Shown: piece by piece, positions 1 to 5,769 of the stretch
How positions within the stretch are numbered: position 1 is the first letter of the stretch
Layout: every line of letters starts with the position of its first letter
Assembly: GCA_026713745.1 (NCBI GenBank)
Contig: JAPONU010000054.1
Coordinates: forward strand, 1 to 10,728
From: a bacterium
Lineage (GTDB): Bacteria > Actinomycetota > Acidimicrobiia > Acidimicrobiales > CATQHL01
Direction of reading: 5' to 3'
Length of the DNA stretch: 10,728 nt
The notes under the pieces: model-generated
The model's input: the letters and a program-made list of their open reading frames with translations, nothing else
What the model was told of the DNA's origin: nothing
Databases searched by the model: none
Position numbers and translations under genes: made by a program

Positions 1-1
1 G

Positions 2-22
2 CCTCCGGCACTGCCCTGGAGG
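2..22 (-). terminator. possible hairpin downstream of tRNA-Leu
   Basis: Five bases at 18-22 (GGAGG) pair with CCTCC at 2-6, with a further G-C pair inside after one mismatch, about 15 bases beyond the tRNA 3' end in the direction of tRNA transcription. It could help end the tRNA transcript. Any T-tract would lie outside the window, so this is a weak call. Confidence 0.2.
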
Positions 23-36
23 ACCACCGCGCCCAG

Positions 37-120
37 TGCCCGGGGTGGGACTCGAACCCACACGACCGCGAGGTCAAAGGATTTTGAGTCCTCCGCGTCT
101 TCCAATTCCGCCACCCGGGC
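37..120 (-). tRNA. tRNA-Leu, anticodon CAA
   Basis: Read on the minus strand, this folds into a complete class II tRNA of 84 nt. The acceptor stem pairs GCCCGGG (120-114) with CCCGGGC (44-38), followed by discriminator A at 37. The anticodon arm is GAGGA/TCCTT around the seven-base loop CTCAAAA (88-82), giving anticodon CAA at 86-84, which reads the leucine codon TTG. A long variable arm, typical of tRNA-Leu and tRNA-Ser, precedes the T arm GTGGG-TTCGAGT-CCCAC. The discriminator A agrees with leucine rather than serine (usually G). CCA is not encoded: the bases after A37 are CTG. The gene is divergent from the fab operon. Confidence 0.95.
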
Positions 121-365
121 CGATCGCGACATCAGTGTAGAATGCTTCGGGGTGACCACCTGACTTCGGTGTCCGCCCGTCTCGGTCCCAACGCGGGCCG
201 TGCCCGTTGCGGCGGTTGCGGTTTGCAGCCGGCTGCCGAGCGCCTACGGTTCACCCACGCTCCAACCGCTTCACCCCGACGAGGTCTGGTCCACCATGTC
301 GTTCCTACCGCGACGTATTGTGCCGGTGGTGCAGTGCGACGCCGGCAACGGCCCGACCTGAGCCC
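121..365 (+). other. leader region upstream of fabD
   Basis: These 245 bases between the tRNA and the fabD GTG hold no recognisable protein-coding gene, no strong promoter pair and no clear operator. An open frame of 75 codons from ATG 142 ends with TGA 367-369, overlapping the fabD GTG as GTGA, but its Arg/Ala/Pro-rich product resembles nothing I know. If TAGAAT (138-143) is the -10 element, that ATG would lie inside the promoter and could not be translated. The fab promoter probably lies within this stretch. Confidence 0.4.
134..139 (-). promoter_or_regulatory. candidate -10 box for tRNA-Leu
   Basis: On the minus strand TACACT (139-134) matches the TAnnnT core of a sigma-70-type -10 element. 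It ends 13 bases before the tRNA 5' end, leaving a leader of about 6 nt if transcription starts 7 bases after the box. No convincing -35 hexamer is visible. A plus-strand TAGAAT (138-143) overlaps it and could serve the fab operon, but it also lacks a -35. Confidence 0.35.
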
Positions 366-1541
366 GTGATCACCTTCACCTACCCGGGGCAGGGATCGCA
401 GGCGCCGGGCATGGGTACCTCCTGGGCGAACGAACCCTCGTGGGAACTCGTGGAAGAGGCCACCGAGGCAACCGGCCGTGACGTGGGGCTGCTGCTTCTG
501 GAAGCCGATGCCGAGCAGTTGCGGCAGACCCGGAATTCTCAACTCGCCACGTTCGTCATGAGCATGCTCGCGCTCGACGCTGTGGCAAGGGTGGGACTGC
601 TGCCAAACGCCCACGCCGGGCACAGCCTCGGGGAGTACAGCGCCCTGGTGGCCTCCGGTGTCCTGGACTTCGCCGAAGCGGCTCACCTGGTCGCCGAACG
701 CGGCGAAGCCATGCAACTCGCCTCGGAGGAACAGGAAGGCACCATGGCTGCCGTCCTCGGTCTCTCCGACGGCGACGTGGAGTCAGTCTGTGAGGAGGCT
801 GGACCGAACGTCTGGGTCGCCAACTACAACGCACCCGGCCAGGTGGTGATCGCGGGCTCCCCCGACGACGTCAACACCGCGGCTGACGCGGCGCGCGAGC
901 GCGGCGCCAAGCGCGTGATGCAGTTGCAGGTGGGAGGCGCCTTCCACACCCCCTTCATGGCCTCGGCCTATGAGCGCCTCACCAAGGCCCTTGCGAAGGC
1001 CGAGTTCCACGACCCGGATGTGCCTGTCTACGCGAACGTCGATGCCTCCGCCTACGACACTGCCCGGGTGTGGCCGCGGTTGTTGGCCCGCCAACTCACC
1101 AGCCCCGTGCGGTGGCACCAGACGATCCGGCGGCTCGCCGACGCGGGCTGCAGAACCTTCGTCGAGTTCGGTCCCGGTAACGCACTCACGGGCATGGCGA
1201 AGCGCATAGAACGGGGAGTCGCAACCCTGAGCGTGCGCAACCCCGCCGATATCGACCCCTTGTTGGAGTCTGTCGGCGCCGGTGGCGACGGGGAGGTGGC
1301 CCTGGCCAACGGTGAGGCGCTCTACGCGCACGAGCGGCTGGTCGTGGCGCCGGCGGCGGGAGTCTTCAAGCCGGCCGAACCCGACTGCAGGAGTGCCCGC
1401 ATCGCCACGGGCGCGGTACTCGGTGAGGTGAGCGGCGAACCGGTGCGCTCGCCGTTCAGCGGTGTTGTGATGGACTATCTGGCCGTGGACGGCGAGCGGG
1501 TCGCGATCAACCAGCCGATCGCCTGGTTGAGGACCGATTGA
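366..1541 (+). CDS. fabD: malonyl-CoA:ACP transacylase with C-terminal BCCP-like domain
   Basis: FabD moves the malonyl group from CoA to the acyl carrier protein, supplying the extender unit of cytoplasmic type II fatty acid synthesis. The product is 391 aa from GTG 366; this start is chosen because family homology begins at once (PGQGSQ, residues 7-12). Visible active-site residues are Gln9, Ser87 in GHSLGE, Arg112 in the ERGEAM stretch, His194 in GAFHTPFM, and the EFGPGNALTGM segment (268-278). The usual FabD is about 310 aa. Residues from about 322 to 391 are extra and look like a biotin-carrier (barrel-sandwich) domain without the biotinyl lysine: VVAPAAGVFKPAEPD resembles the start of the BCCP domain and SGVVMDYLAVDGERV its second half. 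No good ribosome binding site precedes the GTG, so coupling to an upstream frame is possible. It heads the fab operon. The transacylase function is secure; the extra domain's role is unknown. Confidence 0.95.
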   Translation: MITFTYPGQGSQAPGMGTSWANEPSWELVEEATEATGRDVGLLLLEADAEQLRQTRNSQLATFVMSMLALDAVARVGLLPNAHAGHSLGEYSALVASGVLDFAEAAHLVAERGEAMQLASEEQEGTMAAVLGLSDGDVESVCEEAGPNVWVANYNAPGQVVIAGSPDDVNTAADAARERGAKRVMQLQVGGAFHTPFMASAYERLTKALAKAEFHDPDVPVYANVDASAYDTARVWPRLLARQLTSPVRWHQTIRRLADAGCRTFVEFGPGNALTGMAKRIERGVATLSVRNPADIDPLLESVGAGGDGEVALANGEALYAHERLVVAPAAGVFKPAEPDCRSARIATGAVLGEVSGEPVRSPFSGVVMDYLAVDGERVAINQPIAWLRTD

Positions 1542-1587
1542 TGCCACCAACGCGAAGTCGCGCCGCGCCGGGACCGGCGGGGGGGCG

Positions 1588-2520
1588 ATGAACCGCGGCA
1601 GCCGCATCATCGGCTACGGCACGGCCCTGCCCGAGCGCGTCATCACCAATCACGACTTGGCGCAGACCCTCGACACGAGCGACACCTGGATCACCGAACG
1701 CACCGGCATCAAGGAGCGGCGGATCGGCAGCACGACGCGCGCACTGGCGATCGAGGCGGCACAAGGTGCCCTGGACATGGCAGGTGTCGACGCCGGGGAC
1801 CTCGACAGCGTGGTTCTCGCCACGACCACACCCGATCGCGTGATCCCGGCCACCGCCGGCTCCGTGCAGACGGCGCTCGGAGCAAGCTGCGGGGCATTCG
1901 ACCTGAATGCCGCCTGTTCGGGGTTCGTCTACGGGCTGAACGTGGCCCACGGGCTGATCCTGGCGGGGGCGGAACACGTCCTGTTGATCGGGTCGGAAAC
2001 TCTCAGTCGCTTCGTGGACTGGGAGGATCGCGCCACTGCGGTCCTCTTCGGTGACGGTGCCGGCGCCGTGGTGCTGTCGGCCACCGACGGCTCCGGTAAC
2101 GCCTTGCTGGGCTGGGCGCTGGATTGCAAGGGCAGTCTGGAGAAGTCCCTCCACTGCGACTTCGGGGGTTTCATCTACATGGAGGGCCGCGAGGTGTTCC
2201 GCCAGGCAGTGCGGATCATGGTCGACACCTGCGAGCGCGCTCTGGCGGCGGCCAACCTCACCACCGGCGACATCGATCTCGTGGTCCCCCATCAGGCCAA
2301 CGCCCGGATCATCCGGAGTGCCTGCGAGAAGCTCCGGATTTCCGAGGATCGAACCGTCCAGGTCCTGGGTTGGACCGGCAACACCTCATCCGCGTCGATC
2401 CCGCTGGCTCTCGCCGATGCCGCCGGCAACGGCCGGCTGGCCACCGACGACGTGGTCCTGCTGGTGGGATTCGGCGCCGGCATGACCTCGGCCAGCGCGT
2501 TGTTGCGCTGGGAGCTTTGA
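1588..2520 (+). CDS. fabH: 3-oxoacyl-ACP synthase III (beta-ketoacyl-ACP synthase III)
   Basis: FabH starts fatty acid synthesis by condensing an acyl-CoA primer with malonyl-ACP. The 310-aa product has nearly the family's usual length (E. coli about 317). The catalytic triad is complete: Cys110 in NAACSGF, His235 in PHQANARII and Asn265 in GNTSSASIP. The N-terminal segment GYGTALPERVITN and the WITERTGIKERR block (34-45) are also typical. The ATG at 1588 follows a run of G residues that can act as a Shine-Dalgarno. The 46-base gap after fabD contains a 16-codon frame that starts on the fabD stop and ends on this ATG. The 3' end overlaps the fabG TTG. In actinobacteria FabH often accepts branched or short-chain primers; primer choice cannot be read from the sequence by eye. 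Confidence 0.96.
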   Translation: MNRGSRIIGYGTALPERVITNHDLAQTLDTSDTWITERTGIKERRIGSTTRALAIEAAQGALDMAGVDAGDLDSVVLATTTPDRVIPATAGSVQTALGASCGAFDLNAACSGFVYGLNVAHGLILAGAEHVLLIGSETLSRFVDWEDRATAVLFGDGAGAVVLSATDGSGNALLGWALDCKGSLEKSLHCDFGGFIYMEGREVFRQAVRIMVDTCERALAAANLTTGDIDLVVPHQANARIIRSACEKLRISEDRTVQVLGWTGNTSSASIPLALADAAGNGRLATDDVVLLVGFGAGMTSASALLRWEL

Positions 2521-3245
2521 GCGACAGCACCGCCGGCAGGGTCGCTCTCGTGACCGGCGGGGCGCGAGGCATCGGCCTGGCCTCCGCCTTGGCGCTGCGC
2601 GATGGCGGCCATCGCGTGGCGGTGACCTATCGCTCCAGCCCCCCGGAAGTGGCCGCCGAGGCGGGCCTCCTGGCGGTGCGCTGCGACGTGACCGACGCGG
2701 CCGACGTGGAGGCGGCCTTCGAAGTGGTCGAAGAGACCCTCGGGCCGGTGGAGATCCTGGTCTCCAACGCCGGCATCACCCGCGACAACCTGCTGCTGCG
2801 CATGAGCGAAGAGGATTTCGCAGCCGTCCTCGACACCAATCTCACAGGCGGCTACCGGATGTTGCGCCGCAGCGTGCGCTCGATGATGCGTGCTCGCTGG
2901 GGACGGATCATCCTCGTCTCGTCGGTCGTCGGCCTCGGCGGGCAGGCCGGTCAAGCCAACTACGCGGCCTCCAAGGCCGGCCTCGTCGGGCTCGCCCGCT
3001 CGGTTGCGAAGGAATTCGCCGGGCGCAACGTGACGGTCAACGTCGTGGCTCCCGGCCCCATCGAGACCGATATGATCGATGCGCTGGGCGAGAAAAGGCA
3101 GGCGGCGATCCGCTCGGCGGTCCCCCTCGGTCGCTTCGGTACGCCGGCCGAGGTGGCGGCGACCGTATGCTTCCTTGTCTCACCCGAGGCCGGATACATC
3201 ACCGGGGCCGTCATCCCCGTCGATGGCGGCCTGAGCATGAGTTGA
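2517..3245 (+). CDS. fabG: 3-oxoacyl-ACP reductase
   Basis: FabG is the NADPH-dependent reductase of the elongation cycle, turning 3-oxoacyl-ACP into 3-hydroxyacyl-ACP. The 242-aa product is a short-chain dehydrogenase with the usual order: nucleotide-binding TGGARGIG (13-20), NAG (84-86), Asn108, Ser136 in VSSVVG, and Tyr149/Lys153 in YAASK. PGPIETDM (179-186) is typical of FabG proper. I chose the TTG at 2517, which overlaps the fabH stop as TTGA, because it gives a normal N-terminus (MSDSTAGRVALVTGG); the next in-frame GTG would cut into the Rossmann fold. A GGGAG lies only 2 bases upstream of the TTG, so coupling to fabH termination probably drives initiation. Confidence 0.94.
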   Translation: MSDSTAGRVALVTGGARGIGLASALALRDGGHRVAVTYRSSPPEVAAEAGLLAVRCDVTDAADVEAAFEVVEETLGPVEILVSNAGITRDNLLLRMSEEDFAAVLDTNLTGGYRMLRRSVRSMMRARWGRIILVSSVVGLGGQAGQANYAASKAGLVGLARSVAKEFAGRNVTVNVVAPGPIETDMIDALGEKRQAAIRSAVPLGRFGTPAEVAATVCFLVSPEAGYITGAVIPVDGGLSMS

Positions 3246-3257
3246 CCCCGAGACGAC

Positions 3258-3261
3258 GGAG
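3258..3261 (+). promoter_or_regulatory. ribosome binding site deciding the acpP start
   Basis: GGAG at 3258-3261 lies 8 bases before GTG 3270. The alternative in-frame GTG at 3261 overlaps this site and has no Shine-Dalgarno at a suitable distance, so the shorter product is favoured. Confidence 0.6.
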
Positions 3262-3269
3262 TGAATCCA

Positions 3270-3509
3270 GTGAGCAACGACAACTTCGAACGATTCCAGC
3301 GCTGTGCCGTTGAGGTCCTTTCCGTCGAAGCGGAACAGGTGACGCTGGAGGCCAGTTTCGCCGATGATCTCGACGCCGACAGCCTCGACCTCGTGGAGCT
3401 GGTGATGGCCCTCGAGGAGGAATTCGACGTGACGGTGGAAGAGGAGGAACTCGCGGACATCGAGACCGTGGCCGCCGCCTTCACCATGATCGAAGCCAAA
3501 TTGGGATGA
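3270..3509 (+). CDS. acpP: acyl carrier protein
   Basis: This small acidic protein carries the growing acyl chain on a 4'-phosphopantetheine arm and is the shared substrate carrier for the neighbouring Fab enzymes. From GTG 3270 it has 79 aa, the normal ACP length; GTG 3261 would add only three residues. The attachment site is Ser38 in the DADSLD motif, followed by the acidic recognition helix LVELVMALEEEFDV. It follows fabG after 24 bases and overlaps fabF as ATGA. Its place between fabG and fabF identifies it as the fatty acid synthesis ACP rather than a polyketide or peptide carrier. Confidence 0.95.
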   Translation: MSNDNFERFQRCAVEVLSVEAEQVTLEASFADDLDADSLDLVELVMALEEEFDVTVEEEELADIETVAAAFTMIEAKLG

Positions 3510-4687
3510 ACCACCGCCGAGTGGCCGTCACCGGCCTCGGCGTCCTGGCGGCCTGTGGAGTCGGCCAGGAGGACTTCTTCGCCGGTCTGTTGCGGCCTCC
3601 TCCGGGGGGCTTGCGTGCGGTAGCGGGTTTCGATCCCACACCGCACTTCGCCAACGCCAAGGAGATGCGGCGCCACGACCGGTTCACACAGTTCGCCCTG
3701 GCTTGCGCAGCGGAGGCACTGGAACAGGCCGGCGACCTGGATCCGGACCCCGACCGGGTCGGTGTGTGGATCGGGACGGGCGTGGGCGGCTTGATGAGTA
3801 TCGAGAACCACGTCCTGTGGCACTTCGTCAAGGGAGCCAAGCGCGTCACGCCGTTCTTGATCCCCATGATGATGGCGAACGCCGCGGCCGCGGCCGTCTC
3901 CATGCGCTACGGCTACCAGGGACCGTGCGAGGTGACCTCCACGGCCTGCGCCTCGGGGACACAGTCCATCGGGAATGCCGCCGAGCTGATCCGCCACGGA
4001 CGCTGCGACGTGATGCTCGCCGGAGGCTCGGAGTGCTCGAGTTCACCGACCGGCCTGCAGGGCTTCGCCAACATGACCGCGCTGTCGCGGGTCGGTGTCT
4101 CCCGCCCGTTCGATCGGGACCGCGACGGGTTCATGCATGCGGAGGGCTGCGGGGTGCTCGTGCTGGAGGAACTGGAGCACGCCCGGGCCCGCGGCGCCGA
4201 GGTCCTCGCCGAGGTCACCGGCTACGCCAGCACGGCTGACGCGTACCACATCACCGCACCGGCCCCCGGCGGAGCCGGCGCGGTGTCCTGCATGGCCCGG
4301 GCGGTTGCCGATGCCGGCCTGGCCCCCTCGGACATCGTCCACATCAACGCCCACGGGACTTCCACCCCCCTGAACGACGCCAACGAGGCCGAGGCGATCC
4401 ACAAGGTGTTCGGCTCGCCGGGACCGCTGGTGACCTCCACGAAAGGCGTCACAGGTCACGCGCTCGGGGCTGCCGGCGCTGTGGAGGCCGCCGCGATAGT
4501 CCTGTCCATGCAACGCAGCGTGCTGCCGCCGACGGCCGGCTACGAGAACCCCGACCCGGACATGGCGCCGATCCGCATCCTGGCGCCTGATCCCTGCGAG
4601 TGGGAGCCGGGACCCAGCCTCTCCAACTCTTTCGGGTTCGGCGGCCACAACGGCTGCCTGGTCATCGGCCCGCCGCCGGCGGGCTAG
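3506..4687 (+). CDS. fabF: 3-oxoacyl-ACP synthase II
   Basis: FabF elongates acyl-ACP by decarboxylative condensation with malonyl-ACP. The 393-aa product is slightly shorter than E. coli FabF (about 413). The catalytic residues are Cys148 in STACASG, His283 in NAHGTSTP and His318 in GVTGHALGA, with Lys313 just before the last; the C-terminal NSFGFGGHN loop (374-382) is present. The region between residues 30 and 60 is compact, which accounts for the shorter length. ATG 3506 overlaps the acpP stop (ATGA), so the two are probably translationally coupled. It is the last gene of the operon, and a GC-rich inverted repeat straddles its stop codon. FabB-like or polyketide synthases share these motifs, but the context makes FabF the best call. 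Confidence 0.95.
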   Translation: MNHRRVAVTGLGVLAACGVGQEDFFAGLLRPPPGGLRAVAGFDPTPHFANAKEMRRHDRFTQFALACAAEALEQAGDLDPDPDRVGVWIGTGVGGLMSIENHVLWHFVKGAKRVTPFLIPMMMANAAAAAVSMRYGYQGPCEVTSTACASGTQSIGNAAELIRHGRCDVMLAGGSECSSSPTGLQGFANMTALSRVGVSRPFDRDRDGFMHAEGCGVLVLEELEHARARGAEVLAEVTGYASTADAYHITAPAPGGAGAVSCMARAVADAGLAPSDIVHINAHGTSTPLNDANEAEAIHKVFGSPGPLVTSTKGVTGHALGAAGAVEAAAIVLSMQRSVLPPTAGYENPDPDMAPIRILAPDPCEWEPGPSLSNSFGFGGHNGCLVIGPPPAG

Positions 4688-4699
4688 CGAGCCGGCGGC
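4672..4699. terminator. candidate bidirectional terminator between fabF and fabZ
   Basis: A perfect 9-bp inverted repeat, GCCGCCGGC (4672-4680) and GCCGGCGGC (4691-4699), encloses a 10-base loop that contains the fabF TAG. It sits where the plus-strand fab operon and the minus-strand peroxiredoxin-fabZ unit converge, with only 26 bases between stop codons. No T-tract follows on either side, so termination is plausible but not certain. Confidence 0.4.
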
Positions 4700-4713
4700 C
4701 CGCGCGGCTCGGT

Positions 4714-5148
4714 TCAGGCCCGCACCGCCACGAACATCAACTCGCAACTGCAGGCCAGAGCCCCGTCCACCGACGCCTCCCCCGCCGCCCGCCCGGCCCG
4801 CGCGGACAGTCGCAGCACCTCCACGCGCAGGTCGAGACGCTCGCCGGGCAGCACCTGGCGACGGAAACGCGCCCCGTCGATCCCCCCGAACAGCGGCAGC
4901 CTTCCCGTCATCCGCTCGTCGTTGAGAACCGCGTAGGCGCCCAGCTGGGCGAGCGCCTCGGTCATGAGCACTCCGGGCAGCGTGGGCCGGCCGGGGAAGT
5001 GACCGGCGAAAAAGGCCTCGTCGCCGGTGGTGCGCCAGTATCCCTCGGCCCGCTCGCCGGGTACCAACGCGATGACCTCGTCGAGCAGGAGAAACGGCGG
5101 CCTGTGCGGCAGCACCGCTGCGGGCGCCGGCAGCGGGTCACCGGTCAC
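4714..5148 (-). CDS. fabZ: 3-hydroxyacyl-ACP dehydratase
   Basis: FabZ removes water from 3-hydroxyacyl-ACP to give trans-2-enoyl-ACP, the step after FabG. The 144-aa product has the family's usual hot-dog fold length. LPHRPPFLLLD (13-23) is the N-terminal family signature, and the central helix motif GHFPGRPTLPGVLMTEALAQ carries catalytic His50 and Glu64. The GTG start at 5148 overlaps the stop of the upstream peroxiredoxin as GTGA and has a good AGGAG (5158-5154) 5 bases before it. It is transcribed toward fabF and supplies the dehydratase absent from the plus-strand operon. Cotranscription with a redox enzyme rather than with the other fab genes is the unusual point. Confidence 0.94.
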   Translation of the reverse strand: MTGDPLPAPAAVLPHRPPFLLLDEVIALVPGERAEGYWRTTGDEAFFAGHFPGRPTLPGVLMTEALAQLGAYAVLNDERMTGRLPLFGGIDGARFRRQVLPGERLDLRVEVLRLSARAGRAAGEASVDGALACSCELMFVAVRA

Positions 5149-5609
5149 TCCGACTCCTCGAGCGCGGCCAGGATCTCCAGTGGCGTGTCCTTCGGGCTGA
5201 TCCCGTACCAGGCCTGTTCGATGCGTCCCTCGCTGTCGATCAGGAACGCCGACCGGGTGGTCCCGATGAAGGTGTTGCCGTACATCTTCTTCTCGTTGCG
5301 CGCCCCGTAGCTGGAGGTAGTGGAGTTGTCGGGATCCGAGAGCAACCCGAAACCCAGGTCGTGCTTCTCGTCGAAGCGCTTCTGGCGATTGGGCGGGTCC
5401 GCGCTCATCCCCAGGATCGAGACCTCTTCGGGCAGTTGGTCGGCGATGTCACGCATGCCGCAGGCCTGCTTGGTTCAACCGGGGGTCATCGCCTTGGGGT
5501 AGAAGAACAAGGCCACCCTGCGCCCGGCGAAGTCCTCAAGGGACACCTCCTCGCCCTCCTGGTTCAGCAGCCGGAAGTCCGGCGCCGGGTCGCCTGGCTG
5601 GAGTTTCAT
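5145..5609 (-). CDS. bcp: selenocysteine-containing Bcp-type peroxiredoxin (in-frame UGA = Sec45)
   Basis: This thiol (here selenol) peroxidase of the Bcp/PrxQ family reduces hydrogen peroxide and organic, including lipid, hydroperoxides in the cytoplasm, normally using thioredoxin. The minus-strand frame from ATG 5609 to TGA 5145 encodes 154 aa if the in-frame TGA at 5477-5475 is read as selenocysteine. That codon is residue 45, exactly the peroxidatic Cys of E. coli Bcp, inside TPG-U-TKQACGMRD; the PxxxTxx(C/U) motif is formed by Pro38, Thr42 and U45. The resolving Cys50 is kept and is the only cysteine. The frame is undamaged on both sides: head MKLQPGDPAPDFRLLN, tail with LLSDPD (89-94) and Arg119 in the TTRSAFLID strand. 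A SECIS-like stem-loop follows the TGA. An AGGAG 6 bases before the ATG supports the start. The gene overlaps fabZ as GTGA. The alternative, a nonsense-mutated pseudogene, is less likely because the TGA hits the one position where Sec makes sense. Gene callers would report only a 103-aa fragment from Met52 or a pseudogene. Confidence 0.87.
5154..5158 (-). promoter_or_regulatory. fabZ ribosome binding site
   Basis: AGGAG on the minus strand lies 5 bases before the fabZ GTG and inside the last codons of the peroxiredoxin gene. It supports the GTG at 5148 and independent ribosome loading on fabZ in addition to coupling. Confidence 0.6.
5441..5460 (-). promoter_or_regulatory. candidate bacterial SECIS element
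   Basis: Counting from the base after the UGA, nucleotides +15 to +34 of the mRNA fold into a stem CGGCAUG / CAU-GCCG with seven base pairs, one bulged C on the 3' side (+30) and the five-base loop CGUGA (+22 to +26). Bacterial SECIS elements are hairpins just downstream of the UGA, within the coding region, with a G among the first two loop bases and the loop roughly 16-37 nt from the UGA as I recall the published model; all of these hold here. A second palindrome (GCAGGCCUGC, +6 to +15) resembles the GCA-GGUC-UGC tip of the E. coli fdhF SECIS but lies closer to the UGA than is usual. Confidence 0.65.
5475..5477 (-). other. UGA codon read as selenocysteine 45
   Basis: The minus-strand TGA replaces the peroxidatic cysteine codon of Bcp, between Gly44 (GGT) and Thr46 (ACC). 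Decoding would need SelB, tRNA-Sec, SelA and SelD, none of which lie in this window. Confidence 0.82.
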
Positions 5610-5615
5610 GGCAGG

Positions 5616-5620
5616 CTCCT
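5616..5620 (-). promoter_or_regulatory. ribosome binding site of the peroxiredoxin gene
   Basis: AGGAG on the minus strand, 6 bases before ATG 5609, is an ideal Shine-Dalgarno. It fixes the start upstream of the UGA and argues that the head of the gene is still translated. Confidence 0.75.
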
Positions 5621-5645
5621 CGCTGGTGCACGTGCTCGCGGCGCA

Positions 5646-5651
5646 ATCCTA
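5646..5651 (-). promoter_or_regulatory. weak -10-like box upstream of the peroxiredoxin-fabZ unit
   Basis: TAGGAT on the minus strand lies 36 bases before the ATG at 5609, a usual place for a promoter in this divergent intergenic region. I see no matching -35 element. Confidence 0.25.
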
Positions 5652-5692
5652 GAGCCGGCCGGCTGCAGATCTCGCCCGCGACTCGCTCGCCT

Positions 5693-5722
5693 GTGAACTC
5701 ATGGACACGACTCGGATAGCAT
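5693..5722 (+). promoter_or_regulatory. candidate promoter of the solute-binding protein gene
   Basis: GTGAAC (5693-5698) and TAGCAT (5717-5722), separated by 18 bases, form a weak sigma-70-like pair. Transcription would start near 5729, downstream of the ATG at 5701, which argues against that ATG and for the start near 5770. Confidence 0.3.
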
Positions 5723-5723
5723 T

Positions 5724-5739
5724 CCTGCCTGCCAGCAGG
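5724..5739. repeat. short inverted repeat in the 5' leader
   Basis: CCTGC (5724-5728) and GCAGG (5735-5739) are separated by 6 bases, directly after the candidate -10 box. It could be an operator or a small leader hairpin; the arms are short and could be chance. Confidence 0.25.
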
Positions 5740-5753
5740 TACGAAAACAATCG

Positions 5754-5760
5754 AAAGGGG
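5754..5760 (+). promoter_or_regulatory. ribosome binding site deciding the start of the solute-binding protein
   Basis: AAAGGGG lies 6 bases before GTG 5767 and 9 before ATG 5770, and too far from ATG 5701 to serve it. Either of the two adjacent codons gives a signal peptide at the N-terminus. Confidence 0.55.
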
Positions 5761-5769
5761 CGTGACGTG

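Noticed and set aside
207..365. N-terminal extension of FabD from ATG 207
   Set aside because: The added 53 residues are Arg/Cys/Pro-rich and unlike any FabD; family homology begins at the GTG at 366.
783..1610. Minus-strand open frame antisense to fabD
   Set aside because: Same cause: a shadow of fabD's third-position GC bias, with no domain or ribosome binding site.
2124..2516. N-terminal extension of FabG inside fabH
   Set aside because: It is the +1-type shadow of fabH in another frame. The short-chain dehydrogenase fold starts right after TTG 2517.
5145..5456. A separate 103-aa peroxiredoxin starting at Met52
   Set aside because: It would lack the active site and the first two strands. 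The frame continues upstream through a TGA at the catalytic position to an ATG with an ideal ribosome binding site, so the full selenoprotein is the better reading.
5460..5469. Palindrome GCAGGCCTGC as the SECIS element
   Set aside because: It resembles the tip of the fdhF SECIS but its loop begins only 8 nt after the UGA, and the stem is 3 bp. The stem-loop at 5441-5460 fits distance and loop rules better.
5701..5769. Earlier ATG (5701) for the solute-binding protein
   Set aside because: It has no ribosome binding site, lies upstream of the likely transcription start and would place 23 residues before the signal peptide.
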